Shown here: positions 46,736 through 56,050 of the stretch, piece after piece
Layout of the letters: every line of letters begins with the position of its first letter
Numbering within the stretch: the stretch's first letter is position 1
Assembly (NCBI RefSeq): GCF_014879935.1
Contig: NZ_JACSRD010000154.1
Coordinates: 27,699 to 91,698, forward strand
Direction: 5' to 3'
DNA: 64,000 nt
From: Prosthecobacter sp.
GTDB lineage: Bacteria > Verrucomicrobiota > Verrucomicrobiia > Verrucomicrobiales > Verrucomicrobiaceae
Position numbers and translations under genes: made by a program
The notes under the pieces: generated by a model
What the model was told of the DNA's origin: nothing
Databases searched by the model: none
What the model saw: only the letters and a program-made list of their open reading frames with translations

Positions 46736-49324
46736 TTGGACTGGGAATCACCAAAACTCCTTCTGCTCATCCTGCCGGCGCTAGCGCTGCTGCTGTGGAT
46801 CGAGTCGCGTTCGTCCCATCCGCTGTCGGGTCTGCGGAAGCGGCTCTTGCTGGTGGCACGCGCCATCGCTGTGATGCTGGCCATCGCCGCCCTGGCGGGT
46901 CCCGCACGTGTGACACAGACGGGACGCAAGGCGCTGGGCATCATCATTGATGCCAGCCAGAGCATGGGCGCTGAAGGTCTTGCCAAAGTGAACGACGAAG
47001 CCATGCGCGTGCGTCGGGCTCTAGGCAGTGACATCGACTCCTTTGTGGTGCAGCTCGGCGTGCAGCCGGAGTTGATGCCTGAAGCAAGCACTCCGGCGAT
47101 GCGGGCGGATTGGCAGAAAAAAAACGGTGGAGACAGCCACTACGCTGCCGCCATCGAGTATGCGGAGGCGATGTTTCCGCCTGGCGTGAGCCGGAACATC
47201 CTCATCATTGGAGACGGCCATGAGACACGCGGCAGTTTGCTCACCGCCGCACGCGAAGCGGCCGTTTCCGGCATCAAACTGCATGCGCTGCCCGTTTCCG
47301 GTCCGCGCAGGCCGGATGCGCGCATGATCGCGCTGACGCCGAACCGCACACGCTTGTTTGAAGGCGCCAGCTTGAGCCTGAAGGCCGTGTTTGAGAGCAC
47401 CGTCGCAAGCAGCGGCACGCTGAAGCTCTACGAGAACGGCATCGAGGTCGAAAAGCGGCCCGTCACGCTGAATCCGGGCGCTTCGCAGGAGATCAGCTTC
47501 ACGCGCACGCCTTCCACACGGAACACGTTTCAATATCGCGCTGTGCTCGAAGGCATCCAGGGCGACACGCTGCCTGGAAACGACAGCGCGCTGGCGATTG
47601 TCGATGTGCGCGGACGTTTGCGGCTGCTTTACATCGAATCCGACGCCGGTGAGGCCCGTTACCTCATGCAGGCGATGGAAAAGGAGGGCATCGAGCTCGA
47701 TCTGCGCCAGCCGGGCAATCTCGCCATCACCTTTGATCAGCTCAGTGGTTACGATGGCGTGATTCTCTCCGACGTTCCCGCGCATCAACTGGGCGATCCG
47801 CTCATGAATGCGCTGCGTGATTACGTCGATAAACTCGGCGGCGGACTCGTGATGCTTGGTGGGCCGGGTTCGTTCGGCGTGGGCGGCTATTATCGCACGC
47901 CCATCGAGGAAGTGCTGCCTGTGCGGCTCAAAGCACCGGATGAAGAAGAAAAGCAAAGCGCTGCTGTCGCCCTCGTGATCGACCGCTCCGGCTCGATGGC
48001 TGGCGAAAAGCTCGAAATGGCCAAGAGCGCGGCGATTGCGACGGCGGAGGTGCTGGGCCATAACGATTCGCTCGGCGTGTGGGCCTTTGACTCCGATGCG
48101 CATGTCGTCGCACCGATGACGCGACTGACTTCAACGAACGCGGTGTCAGGTCAGATCGCCGCCGTGGCCTCGGGGGGCGGCACGAACTTGCAGCCCGCGT
48201 TTCAACTCGCGCGCGAGGCGCTGCTGCGCACGAAGGCACGTGTGAAGCACATGATCATCCTCACGGATGGTCAGACTGCGGGTGCAGGCTACGAGCAGCT
48301 CGCCGCTCAATGCCGCGGCGAAGGCATGACGATTTCCACAGTGGCGATCGGCGAAGGCTCGCACGTGGCGCTGCTGCAGGCCATCGCCTCCAGCGGCGGC
48401 GGACAGGGCTACACGACGCTCGATGCGAGCGGCATCACGCGCATCTTCACGCAGGACACGCTGATGCACACCGGGCGCATGATCCGCGAGGAGCCGTTCA
48501 CGCCGGAGTTGAAGGAAAAACAGCCGATTCTCGCCGGATTCGAGAAGTGGGACTCACCGGCCTTGCTCGGCTACGTGAAGACGACGCGCAGGACCTCCGC
48601 ACAGGTGCCTCTCGTCACCGAAACGGGCGATCCGCTGCTCGCGCACTGGCGATTCGGCCTCGGCAAGGCCACTGCATTTACTTCCGATGCAAAAAGCCGC
48701 TGGGCATCGCTCTGGATCGCACGCTGGAAAGATTACGGCCGCTTCTGGTCGCAGGTGCTGCGTGAAACCGCCCGTGCGCCGCAGGGACGACTCATGGATT
48801 TGTCCACACGCATGGATGGCGATGACGCGCGCATCAGCGTCGATCTTCTCGCCGATGCAGGGACACGCGCCAACAACGCCGTCGTCGAGGCGGAGGTGTT
48901 TCACGTGGCTGCGGACGCCCTCGGTGCGGCGATGAAGCCGGTGCAGAAGCTCACGCTTCGCCAAACTGCGCCTGGAACGTATGAAAGCAGCTTCCAGCCA
49001 ACGCAGACCGGCATTTACCTCATCCGCGCCCAATCAGGCGCCGAAATGGTGACCACCGGGCTCGTTCACAATCCATCATCGGAAGCCAGCCTTGGCACCG
49101 TGAATGAATCGCTGCTTCAAGAGTCCGTGAAGATCACCGGCGGGGATTACCTGAGTGATCCCAAGCGATTGCCGAACCTCGAAACGACCAAAGCCATCCA
49201 GCACGAGGAACTGTGGCCTTCTCTGCTCATGTTGATGCTGCTCATTTTCCTCATCGACACCGGCATCCGCCGCTGGGAGCACGTCGTCGGCCTGTGGCAG
49301 TTGATCCCGCTGAAGAGAGCCTGA
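46736..49324 (+). CDS. Membrane-anchored double von Willebrand A protein
   Basis: This is an 862-residue protein starting at a TTG (MDWESPKLLLLILPALALLL). The next in-frame ATG lies inside the second helix, so TTG is favoured. Two N-terminal helices, typical of the BatA group, are followed by a vWA-like domain with DASQSM near residue 80. A class I glutamine-amidotransferase-like segment (GGPGSFGVGGYY) comes next. A second vWA domain carries an intact MIDAS motif DRSGSM at D416 and ILTDGQT. A C-terminal helix (LWPSLLMLMLLIFLID) closes the chain, leaving the bulk outside the cytoplasm. Such proteins probably mediate metal-dependent protein contacts. The partner is unknown. Confidence 0.85.
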   Translation: MDWESPKLLLLILPALALLLWIESRSSHPLSGLRKRLLLVARAIAVMLAIAALAGPARVTQTGRKALGIIIDASQSMGAEGLAKVNDEAMRVRRALGSDIDSFVVQLGVQPELMPEASTPAMRADWQKKNGGDSHYAAAIEYAEAMFPPGVSRNILIIGDGHETRGSLLTAAREAAVSGIKLHALPVSGPRRPDARMIALTPNRTRLFEGASLSLKAVFESTVASSGTLKLYENGIEVEKRPVTLNPGASQEISFTRTPSTRNTFQYRAVLEGIQGDTLPGNDSALAIVDVRGRLRLLYIESDAGEARYLMQAMEKEGIELDLRQPGNLAITFDQLSGYDGVILSDVPAHQLGDPLMNALRDYVDKLGGGLVMLGGPGSFGVGGYYRTPIEEVLPVRLKAPDEEEKQSAAVALVIDRSGSMAGEKLEMAKSAAIATAEVLGHNDSLGVWAFDSDAHVVAPMTRLTSTNAVSGQIAAVASGGGTNLQPAFQLAREALLRTKARVKHMIILTDGQTAGAGYEQLAAQCRGEGMTISTVAIGEGSHVALLQAIASSGGGQGYTTLDASGITRIFTQDTLMHTGRMIREEPFTPELKEKQPILAGFEKWDSPALLGYVKTTRRTSAQVPLVTETGDPLLAHWRFGLGKATAFTSDAKSRWASLWIARWKDYGRFWSQVLRETARAPQGRLMDLSTRMDGDDARISVDLLADAGTRANNAVVEAEVFHVAADALGAAMKPVQKLTLRQTAPGTYESSFQPTQTGIYLIRAQSGAEMVTTGLVHNPSSEASLGTVNESLLQESVKITGGDYLSDPKRLPNLETTKAIQHEELWPSLLMLMLLIFLIDTGIRRWEHVVGLWQLIPLKRA

Positions 49325-49325
49325 T

Positions 49326-49646
49326 TCACGCCAGCAGCGGCTCCACGCTGGCCTGGATCAGCTCGATGAGCGCCGGGTCCATGAACTCATAGTCATCCGG
49401 GATGTCCAGCACCTCGACGCGAAGGTCGTGAAACACCTCCGGGAAGTCCTCCCGCAGCTTCCGTTTATGGGCGGCCTCCATGACGAGCACCAGATCCGCC
49501 CAGCGCAGCAGCTTCTCCGACACCCGCCGCCTTGCCGAGGCACTCACGCCCGCACTGCGCACCTCCACCCGCGGATCATTTTGATACACCGCCTCCGCCG
49601 TCGGGCTGCGCCAGTGGTTGCGGGAGCAGAGGAAGAGGAGACGCAT
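49326..49646 (-). CDS. Short low-molecular-weight protein tyrosine phosphatase-like protein
   Basis: This is a 106-residue protein starting MRLLFLCSRNHWRSPTAE. The CX5R(S/T) phosphatase loop (C7 to R13) is intact, and a C-terminal DIPDDYEF may provide the general-acid Asp. It is about 50 residues shorter than classical LMW-PTPs and belongs to the compact group annotated as phosphotyrosine phosphatase-like. Substrates are unknown. It follows the unknown 159-residue gene by three bases and converges with the vWA gene. Confidence 0.82.
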   Translation of the reverse strand: MRLLFLCSRNHWRSPTAEAVYQNDPRVEVRSAGVSASARRRVSEKLLRWADLVLVMEAAHKRKLREDFPEVFHDLRVEVLDIPDDYEFMDPALIELIQASVEPLLA

Positions 49647-49649
49647 GGT

Positions 49650-50129
49650 TTAATCGGGCTCAGCTTCAAACGGCTGCCATTGGAATTCGATATCGTCTGC
49701 CTCGATTAACCATCGTGCACCGGAGGTCCATTCGATCTCATGCAGCAGGTTTCCATTCGTAGAGAGTCGGAACTCGTCATAGCGCCAGTCTCCCAAGCCT
49801 CCATTCAACTCCGACGCATGGATGTTAAAGCTTATCAAACGAGGGTAACGCAGCAAAAGCTGTCCATCGTGGTAAGCGCCCAACAGCGTAAGCACAGCGG
49901 AGTTGTCACGCTTCGGGCCAGATGCGGTCGCCCCCTCGGTGATTTTGAATTCTTGAAGCCAGGCGTCGTGCGGACAGTGATGACAACGGAAGTCATACCA
50001 CTCGGCCGACAACGCGAGCTTCATCGCGCCCGGTGGCATCCGGTCGCGAACAGATTCGATGTACTCCTCATATCGCCTCCAATATCCTTGGAAGTCCTTG
50101 TCTCGTTGCTCGGAGAGAAGAAAGGACAT
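49650..50129 (-). CDS. Unknown soluble protein with CHHCPHD motif
   Basis: This is a 159-residue protein (MSFLLSEQRDKDFQGYW) without signal peptide or membrane helix. It has a EWYDFRCHHCPHDAWLQEF segment, rich in His and Cys, and alternating strands with many Trp (LGDWRYDEFRL, EIEWTSGARWLIEADDIEFQWQ). I do not recognise the family. Its base composition is less GC-rich than its neighbours, suggesting a different history. It sits between gpmI (22-base gap) and the phosphatase gene (3-base gap) on the same strand, probably in one transcript. Confidence 0.65.
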   Translation of the reverse strand: MSFLLSEQRDKDFQGYWRRYEEYIESVRDRMPPGAMKLALSAEWYDFRCHHCPHDAWLQEFKITEGATASGPKRDNSAVLTLLGAYHDGQLLLRYPRLISFNIHASELNGGLGDWRYDEFRLSTNGNLLHEIEWTSGARWLIEADDIEFQWQPFEAEPD

Positions 50130-50151
50130 GGAGACGACGCGAGGTGGCTGC

Positions 50152-51702
50152 TTACTTCCTGACCAACAAGCTCTTCCCCGTCATCTCCGCGGGCTGCTTC
50201 ACGCCGAGCATGTCGAGCAGCGTGGGCGCGATGTCGGCGAGGATGCCGTTGTGGACGGTGTAGTTCGCGGCGTCGGCGGCGACGTAGATGCCGTGGACGA
50301 GGTTCGTGGTGTGGGCGGTGTGCGGGGAGCCGTCGGCGTTGCGCATCTGCTCGCAGTTGCCGTGGTCGGCGGTGATGAAGAGCTTGCCGCCGAGTTCGAG
50401 CACTTTTTCCACGATGAGCTTCACGCCGAAGTCGATGGTCTCGCAGGCATGCACGCCGGCCTCGACGACGCCGGTGTGGCCGACCATGTCGGGGTTGGCG
50501 TAGTTCATGATGACGGCGTCGTATTTCTCTAACTGGCGCAGCACTTCAAAGGTGAGGTCCGGAGCGCTCATCTGCGGCTTCTTGTCGTAGGTGGGCACTT
50601 CTTTGGGCGAAATGGCCAGGTAGCGATCCTCGCCAGGATTCGGCTCCTCGACGCCGCTGTTGAAGAAGAAGGTGACGTGCGGGTATTTTTCCGTCTCGGC
50701 CGCACGAAGCTGCGTGAGCCCTGCGGCGGCGATGGTTTGCCCGAGGTTGTTGCTGAGGCTTTCGGTGCCAAAAATCACACGAGCGCCGAGATCGACGTAA
50801 GTCGCGTCATACTCGGTGAGCGTGTAGTAACCGGTCTTCGGCGTCACTTCGCGGTCAAAGCCGACGAAATCGGCCTTCAGGAAGGCCTCGCTGAGCTGGC
50901 GGGCGCGGTCGGCGCGGAAATTGAACCACAGGATGACATCGCCATCGCGGATGCGCTGCTCGTTGGCATTGGAAAAAATCATCGGCTGCATGAATTCATC
51001 GCCGCGCGGGTCTTTCGGATACGCAGCCTGCACGGCGGCGCTCGGCAGATCCGTGCGCACTTCACCGCGACCGAGCACGATGGCATCCCAGGCGAGCTTG
51101 TTGCGCTCCCAGCGCTTGTCGCGGTCCATCGCGTAGTAGCGACCGATCACCGTGGCGATCTTCGCGCCGCTCGGCTTCAAATCGGCTTCCAGCTTCGCCA
51201 TGTAGGCCGCACCGCCGGTCGGCGAGGTGTCGCGACCATCGGTGATGGCATGCACCATCAAATCGGTGACGCCCGCAGCCTTCGCGGCATTGCACAAAGC
51301 GGCGAGGTGATCCTGATGCGAATGCACGCCGCCATCGCTGATGAGGCCGAGGAAGTGCAGGCGCTTGCCTTTCGCTTTCTCGAAGGCTTCCACGAGCACG
51401 GGCATCTTTGCCAGCTCGCTATCGCGGATGCTCTTATTGATCCGGGTGAGGTCCTGATAGACGATGCGGCCCGCGCCGAGGTTCAGGTGACCGACTTCGC
51501 TGTTGCCCATCTGGCCTTCCGGCAGGCCCACGTCTTCGCCGCTGGCGCTGACGGTGCCGCGAGGATACGTGGCATAAAGATGATCATGAAACGGCGTCTT
51601 CGCGAGCAGCGTGGCATCGCCATTGGCTTGAGCTAGAGCTTTGCCGCCGGGATTGATACCCCAGCCGTCGCGGATGATGAGAACAACAGGTTTTTTGGCC
51701 AT
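50152..51702 (-). CDS. gpmI: 2,3-bisphosphoglycerate-independent phosphoglycerate mutase
   Basis: This 516-residue glycolytic enzyme interconverts 3- and 2-phosphoglycerate through a phosphoserine intermediate with two Mn ions. The metal Asp lies in LIIRDGWG (D12), and the phosphoserine S68 is in MGNSEVGHLN. Further metal ligands are visible in TADHGNCEQM and DMVGHTGVVEAGVHA. The length is typical. The ATG at 51702 starts the expected MAKKPVVLII; the extension to 51729 has no homology. It is the first gene of a small minus-strand operon with the unknown protein and the phosphatase. Confidence 0.97.
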   Translation of the reverse strand: MAKKPVVLIIRDGWGINPGGKALAQANGDATLLAKTPFHDHLYATYPRGTVSASGEDVGLPEGQMGNSEVGHLNLGAGRIVYQDLTRINKSIRDSELAKMPVLVEAFEKAKGKRLHFLGLISDGGVHSHQDHLAALCNAAKAAGVTDLMVHAITDGRDTSPTGGAAYMAKLEADLKPSGAKIATVIGRYYAMDRDKRWERNKLAWDAIVLGRGEVRTDLPSAAVQAAYPKDPRGDEFMQPMIFSNANEQRIRDGDVILWFNFRADRARQLSEAFLKADFVGFDREVTPKTGYYTLTEYDATYVDLGARVIFGTESLSNNLGQTIAAAGLTQLRAAETEKYPHVTFFFNSGVEEPNPGEDRYLAISPKEVPTYDKKPQMSAPDLTFEVLRQLEKYDAVIMNYANPDMVGHTGVVEAGVHACETIDFGVKLIVEKVLELGGKLFITADHGNCEQMRNADGSPHTAHTTNLVHGIYVAADAANYTVHNGILADIAPTLLDMLGVKQPAEMTGKSLLVRK

Positions 51703-51789
51703 AAGAAACGGGATGTGTCTGCGCTCCATCCCCTAAATCCCCCGGAGAATCAAGGTCAACAGCGCGAAAGACAAGGCCGCTCAGAACGT

Positions 51790-51818
51790 TTGCGCCGGGG
51801 CCCGACCCGGACTATAAA
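51790..51818 (+). promoter_or_regulatory. Candidate sigma-70 promoter of the amidase gene
   Basis: TTGCGC at 51790-51795 and TATAAA at 51813-51818 are separated by 17 bases. A start near 51825 would give a leader of about 33 bases. It lies in the gap between the divergent gpmI and amidase genes. Confidence 0.5.
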
Positions 51819-51857
51819 AATGGCAGTCATTCCCCCGACCTTCGTCGCCCATTCGTC

Positions 51858-53270
51858 ATGATCATCGGACCGCATTCCAAAATTCCCCGGGCTGCCATCG
51901 CCATCCTTGTGGCCGCCTTGGGCACCGCGTCGGCTGACATCACCCATGCCGAGGACGGCAAGCCGGGCTTCTTCAAGAAGCTTTTCGGCGGCGGCAAGGA
52001 GGAAACTCCTCCTGCGGCAGAGACGAAACCGGCCCCGAAGCCTGCTCCTGCCACGAAGCCGAAGTCTGAACCGGCCAAGACCACCTCCACGAGCGGCAAA
52101 CCACCACGAGTGATCATCACCACCACCGGCGGCGGCGCGAAGAAGAAGGTGGAGCTGAACAAGCCGGCGACTTCAACTTCATCCAAAGCCACCGCCAAGA
52201 CCCAGCCGCAACCGCAGCCGAAAACCGAGCCGGTCAAAGACGTGACGTCCACGGCACGCCGTGGCGAAGGCGAGTTCAATTCCGATGCTGGAGACCGGTC
52301 CTCCTCCAGGTCCGAGGCAGTGACGGTGCTTCCTGCCAACGGCGGCTGGCAGATCGTGAAGATCGGCGGACGCGACTACGTGACCGCCGAAAGCATCCGG
52401 AATTTCTACAATCCGGTCTATGGCTTCAACACTTTCCGGCTGCAGGGCACCCACTTCTGGCTGGGGTCCTCCAAGCTGATCCTGAAGGCCACTGTCGGTT
52501 CCCAGGAGATGCTGATCAACAACATCAAGTTCATCCTGAGCTTTCCCGTCCAGGAGCACAACGGCCAGGTGCTCTTCTCCCGGCTCGACCTGTGCAAGCT
52601 GATCGACCCCGTGCTGTATCCCAGCCACATCCAGAACGCTGAATACTTCGACACGGTGGTCATCGATGCCGGCCACGGCGGTCACGATGCTGGCGCGCGT
52701 GGCGTCTATGGCTACGAGAAGGACTTCGCCCTCAAAATGGCATCCGCCGTGGGCGCCGCCTGCAAGGCCCGCGGCTTCAAGGTGGTTTACACCCGCAGCA
52801 CGGACACCTTCATCACGCTCGGCGGCCGTGTGGCGATCGCCAACCAGACGCCCAAGAGCATTTTCCTCAGCTTCCACTTCAATTCAGGTGGTTCCGCCGC
52901 CACGGGCATCGAAACCTGGGCGCTCACCCCGCAAAACGCCGCCGCCACGATCTCACGCGGCGGTGGCTTCAACGCCAACGGCGTCACTGGGAACAAGCAG
53001 GATTCGGCGAACATCGCGCTAGCCACCGCCGTGCATGCGAGCGTGATCAGCCGCTTCAAGTTCGTGGATCGCGGCATCAAACGTGCTCAGTGGAGCGTGC
53101 TGACCGGCTGCAAACGCCCGGGAATTCTCTTTGAGGGCGGTTTCGTCACCAACGGCCAGGAATGCCTCCTCGTCGCCTCGGATTCCTATCGCCAGCAGGT
53201 CTCCGCCGCGATCGGCGACGCCGTGGTGAACTATCGCAAAGCGCTCGAATCGGCCATGGCGAAGCGCTAA
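51858..53270 (+). CDS. N-acetylmuramoyl-L-alanine amidase (Amidase_3)
   Basis: This is a 470-residue cell-wall hydrolase that cleaves the bond between the glycan and the stem peptide. The signal peptide at about residues 1-27 is followed by a long Pro/Lys/Thr linker to about 140. A domain at about 160-265 (WQIVKIGGRDYVTAESI) resembles copper-amine-oxidase N-terminal-like substrate modules. The catalytic domain has the zinc motif DAGHGG (D270-H273), Glu in YGYEKDF, His in SFHFNSGG, and the catalytic Glu in LFEGGFVTN. Together these suggest a periplasmic enzyme acting in cell separation. A good promoter lies just upstream. The stop overlaps the convergent gmhB stop by four bases. Confidence 0.93.
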   Translation: MIIGPHSKIPRAAIAILVAALGTASADITHAEDGKPGFFKKLFGGGKEETPPAAETKPAPKPAPATKPKSEPAKTTSTSGKPPRVIITTTGGGAKKKVELNKPATSTSSKATAKTQPQPQPKTEPVKDVTSTARRGEGEFNSDAGDRSSSRSEAVTVLPANGGWQIVKIGGRDYVTAESIRNFYNPVYGFNTFRLQGTHFWLGSSKLILKATVGSQEMLINNIKFILSFPVQEHNGQVLFSRLDLCKLIDPVLYPSHIQNAEYFDTVVIDAGHGGHDAGARGVYGYEKDFALKMASAVGAACKARGFKVVYTRSTDTFITLGGRVAIANQTPKSIFLSFHFNSGGSAATGIETWALTPQNAAATISRGGGFNANGVTGNKQDSANIALATAVHASVISRFKFVDRGIKRAQWSVLTGCKRPGILFEGGFVTNGQECLLVASDSYRQQVSAAIGDAVVNYRKALESAMAKR

Positions 53271-53806
53271 ACCGCTGGAAGCCGCGCCTCCAGCAGCGCT
53301 GCGAGTTGCGATGTGTCTTCGAGGGTGACGTCGGCGGCCACTTTCGGCTCGTGGTGGCTCAAGATGCGGACTGTGCGAGGCACGCCGGCGTTGACCGCCA
53401 TCTGGACGTCGCGGTCGTGATCGCCGATGAGCCAGCTTCGGCTCAAATCAAGGCCGTGGTCCGTTTCGGCACGCACAATCATCTCCGGGCTCGGTTTGCG
53501 GCAGGTGCAGGTGCCGGAGAGGTGGGTGCAGGCATAGATGCCATCGAAAGCAGCCTGATGTGCCGCCAGTTCCGCCTGCATGCGGGCATGAATGTCGTCC
53601 AGGGCAGCCTGCGTCATGAGCCCCTTCCCCACGCCTTGCTGACTGGTGACGACAATCGTTGCGTAGCCCCTGGCTTTGCACAAAGCGAGCGCCTCGACGA
53701 TTCCCGGTGCGAGATGAAAATCCTCCCAGCGCAGCACGTAGCCCGCGCCGGGCGACACATTCACGACGCCATCACGGTCAAAGAAAACGGCGGGGCGTCC
53801 ATTCAT
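53267..53806 (-). CDS. gmhB: D-glycero-manno-heptose 1,7-bisphosphate 7-phosphatase
   Basis: This is a 179-residue HAD phosphatase starting MNGRPAVFFDRDGVVN, with nucleophile D10 and acid D12. TSQQGVGKG matches HAD motif II, and GDHDRDVQMAVNAG matches motifs III/IV. The zinc loop ACTHLSGTCTCRKP, with its Cys-His-Cys-Cys pattern, is typical of GmhB, which makes ADP-heptose precursors for lipopolysaccharide. The ATG at 53806 overlaps the ribD stop by four bases, so its translation is coupled to riboflavin synthesis. No other heptose gene is nearby. Confidence 0.92.
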   Translation of the reverse strand: MNGRPAVFFDRDGVVNVSPGAGYVLRWEDFHLAPGIVEALALCKARGYATIVVTSQQGVGKGLMTQAALDDIHARMQAELAAHQAAFDGIYACTHLSGTCTCRKPSPEMIVRAETDHGLDLSRSWLIGDHDRDVQMAVNAGVPRTVRILSHHEPKVAADVTLEDTSQLAALLEARLPAV

Positions 53807-54873
53807 GAAGAGGATGAGGTTTCGCCCGGCCAAAGCGGAAAGCCATGCACGAGCACGTTGTCCCCCATCGGCCGGACGGTGACGTTTTGGAGCTCGACGG
53901 AATGTGGAAGCTGGGGACCGGCCAAGGATGGACGACCGCCACCGCACAGCAGCGGCGCGATGTACCAAAACACCTCGTCCACCAGGCTTTCCCGAAAGGC
54001 CTGCCCGAGCACGATGCCGCCGCCTTCGATCAAAACAGCCATCACACCGCGTTTGCCGAGGTCCTGGAGCACTTCAGGCAGATCGACGCCATGCATGACC
54101 AGCGTGCGGTCTTTGAACTCATCGGTCAGCAGGTGCGAGTGCGGCGGAATGTCGCCACTGCGGGTCAACACCACGCGCCAGGGCTGCACCTTCCCGCTTC
54201 CAGAGCTGCCATCACGCAGATTGAGCTGCGGATTGTCCTTCCGCACGGTTTCGGCACCCACGATGATCGCATCCACGCGCAGCCGGAGCCTGCGGCCATG
54301 CGCACGGGCGGCGTCGCTGGTGATCCACTGGCCTTCACCGGCCGGCCGGGTCAGCCGGCCGTCGAGGCTCTGGCCTGCCTTGGCAATGACATAAGGAATC
54401 CCGGTGGTGATCCACTTGGTGAACGGCCGGATCAAGGCCTTGCACTCGGTCTCCAGCACTCCGGCGACGACTTCGATGCCTGCGAGCAGGAAAATGTCCC
54501 GGCAGCGGCCTGCATGCCTGGGATTGGGGTCATGCGCTCCATAGACAACACGTTTGATCCCGGCGGCTTTGATCGCCTCTGTGCAGGGCGGCGTGCGTCC
54601 ATGCGTGCAGCAGGGTTCGAGCGTGATGTAAATCGTCGAACCCGGCAGCAGCTTCGCGTTCACCTGCCGGGCGTCTCGGATCGCCTCCACCTCGGCATGA
54701 GGATTGCCTGCTTTGCGATGAAATCCCTGCCCGATCACCTTCCCCTGCGCCACAATGACCGCGCCCACAGGCGGATTCGGGCTCGTGAGACCGACACCAC
54801 GCTGCGCCTGGTCGAGAGCGAGATGCATCCAGCGCTGGTCTGGCGTCTCGTTTTTGTCAGAGGGCGGCGGCAT
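53803..54873 (-). CDS. ribD: Bifunctional riboflavin deaminase/reductase
   Basis: This is a 356-residue RibD. The N-terminal cytidine-deaminase-type domain holds zinc with H59 in HAEVEAI and with C88 and C97 in PCCTHGRTPPC, and E61 is catalytic. The reductase domain follows (YVIAKAGQSLDGR, then VGAETVRKDNP and VLIEGGG), and it reduces the ribosyl side chain with NADPH. The start at 54873 (MPPPSDKNE) is preferred; an ATG at 54891 would add six residues. It is divergent from the GspF-like gene and couples to gmhB. Confidence 0.95.
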   Translation of the reverse strand: MPPPSDKNETPDQRWMHLALDQAQRGVGLTSPNPPVGAVIVAQGKVIGQGFHRKAGNPHAEVEAIRDARQVNAKLLPGSTIYITLEPCCTHGRTPPCTEAIKAAGIKRVVYGAHDPNPRHAGRCRDIFLLAGIEVVAGVLETECKALIRPFTKWITTGIPYVIAKAGQSLDGRLTRPAGEGQWITSDAARAHGRRLRLRVDAIIVGAETVRKDNPQLNLRDGSSGSGKVQPWRVVLTRSGDIPPHSHLLTDEFKDRTLVMHGVDLPEVLQDLGKRGVMAVLIEGGGIVLGQAFRESLVDEVFWYIAPLLCGGGRPSLAGPQLPHSVELQNVTVRPMGDNVLVHGFPLWPGETSSSS

Positions 54874-54969
54874 GTGGGAGGCAGGCACCATAGGCACGGC
54901 TTCGCGGTGGAGAAGCAAGAAGTTTGTGCTCGCCCTCCTGAGAGCGGCGGCGTTAGTTTCACGCGCAGC

Positions 54970-55965
54970 ATGAAACTTTCGGAAAAAGCCCTGCTCTACC
55001 GCGAACTGGCCAAGCTGGTGGGCTCGGATTTCCACCTCGACCGCTCGATCAACCTGCTGCTCAAACAGAAGCCATCTCACGCGCGGCAAACCTGGCTGCT
55101 CGGACTCCAACGCGGGCTCAGCGAAGGCAAGAGCGTGACCGAATCGCTCACCAGCGAATGTGGCAGCTCCACTGGTGCCCTGGAACTCGCCCTCATCGAC
55201 GCCGGGGAGCGCAGCGGACGTCTTGCGGATGGCTTCAGGCATCTCGCTCGTTATTTCGAAGCTTGGGACGTGGCGGTGCGCCAGGCGCTGGGTGCAACGC
55301 TTTACCCGCTGGTGCTCGCTCACCTCGGCATCGTGCTGCCGGAGTTGCCCGCCATCGTCACCGCCTCGCTGCAAGGCGAGCCGTGGTCGCTGCGGGCGGT
55401 TTTCATGCCGCTGGCCGTGCTATGGCTGATCTTGTTGAGCTCCTTCCTGCTCTGGCGCTGGCTGTCACGTCTGGGAGCCACATCGGCTGCGGTCGATGCC
55501 TGGCTGGGTCGCATCCCGCTGATCGGCAGCGTGCGCAGGCATTGGGCGCTGGCCCGCTTTGCCCAGGTGTTTCACGCCTGCCTGCTCGCCTCCATGCGCA
55601 TGACGGAATGCATGACTCTCTCCGGTGCCGCCTCGCACAGCGGCGTCCTGCGCCGAGCGTCGCAGGATGCGGCGCAACGGATCGCAGCCGGTGCCACCAT
55701 CGCCGGGGCGATGGCAGATGTGCATGGTTTCCCGCTCCTGTTCGTGCATGGCATGGCCACGGCAGAGGAAACCGGCACGCTGGACCACGAAATGAACCGC
55801 TGGGCCGCCGCCGAGACCATCGAGGCCGGAGATTCCATCCAGCGCGCGGCCTTGTGGCTGCCAAAGATCGCCTACGGCATCGTGGTGCTGTATGTGGCTT
55901 ATCGGATCATCGACATGGTGGCTGGCTACTACGGCGGCATGCTGAAACAGATCGACGCAATCTGA
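54970..55965 (+). CDS. Type II secretion / type IV pilus assembly protein of the GspF/PilC family
   Basis: This is a 331-residue inner-membrane protein with the two related cytoplasmic helical domains of the family (FHLDRSINLLLKQ, and FAQVFHACLLASMRMTEC). Each is followed by membrane helices (AVFMPLAVLWLILLSSFLLW and the C-terminal IAYGIVVLYVAYRIIDMV). The EETGTLDHEM segment is the conserved GE.G.L motif in the second repeat. It would anchor the secretion ATPase. It is shorter than typical GspF and no other secretion gene lies near it, so it is likely an orphan or works with a remote system. The ATG at 54970 begins MKLSEKALLYREL. Confidence 0.85.
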   Translation: MKLSEKALLYRELAKLVGSDFHLDRSINLLLKQKPSHARQTWLLGLQRGLSEGKSVTESLTSECGSSTGALELALIDAGERSGRLADGFRHLARYFEAWDVAVRQALGATLYPLVLAHLGIVLPELPAIVTASLQGEPWSLRAVFMPLAVLWLILLSSFLLWRWLSRLGATSAAVDAWLGRIPLIGSVRRHWALARFAQVFHACLLASMRMTECMTLSGAASHSGVLRRASQDAAQRIAAGATIAGAMADVHGFPLLFVHGMATAEETGTLDHEMNRWAAAETIEAGDSIQRAALWLPKIAYGIVVLYVAYRIIDMVAGYYGGMLKQIDAI

Positions 55966-56050
55966 TCTCCGGCGAAAAAGCCGCAGCGGAGGGCAAATAA
56001 ATCGCGTCCGACCGTGAAAATGCTTTACCCTGCTGCCGAATTGCGCTTTC

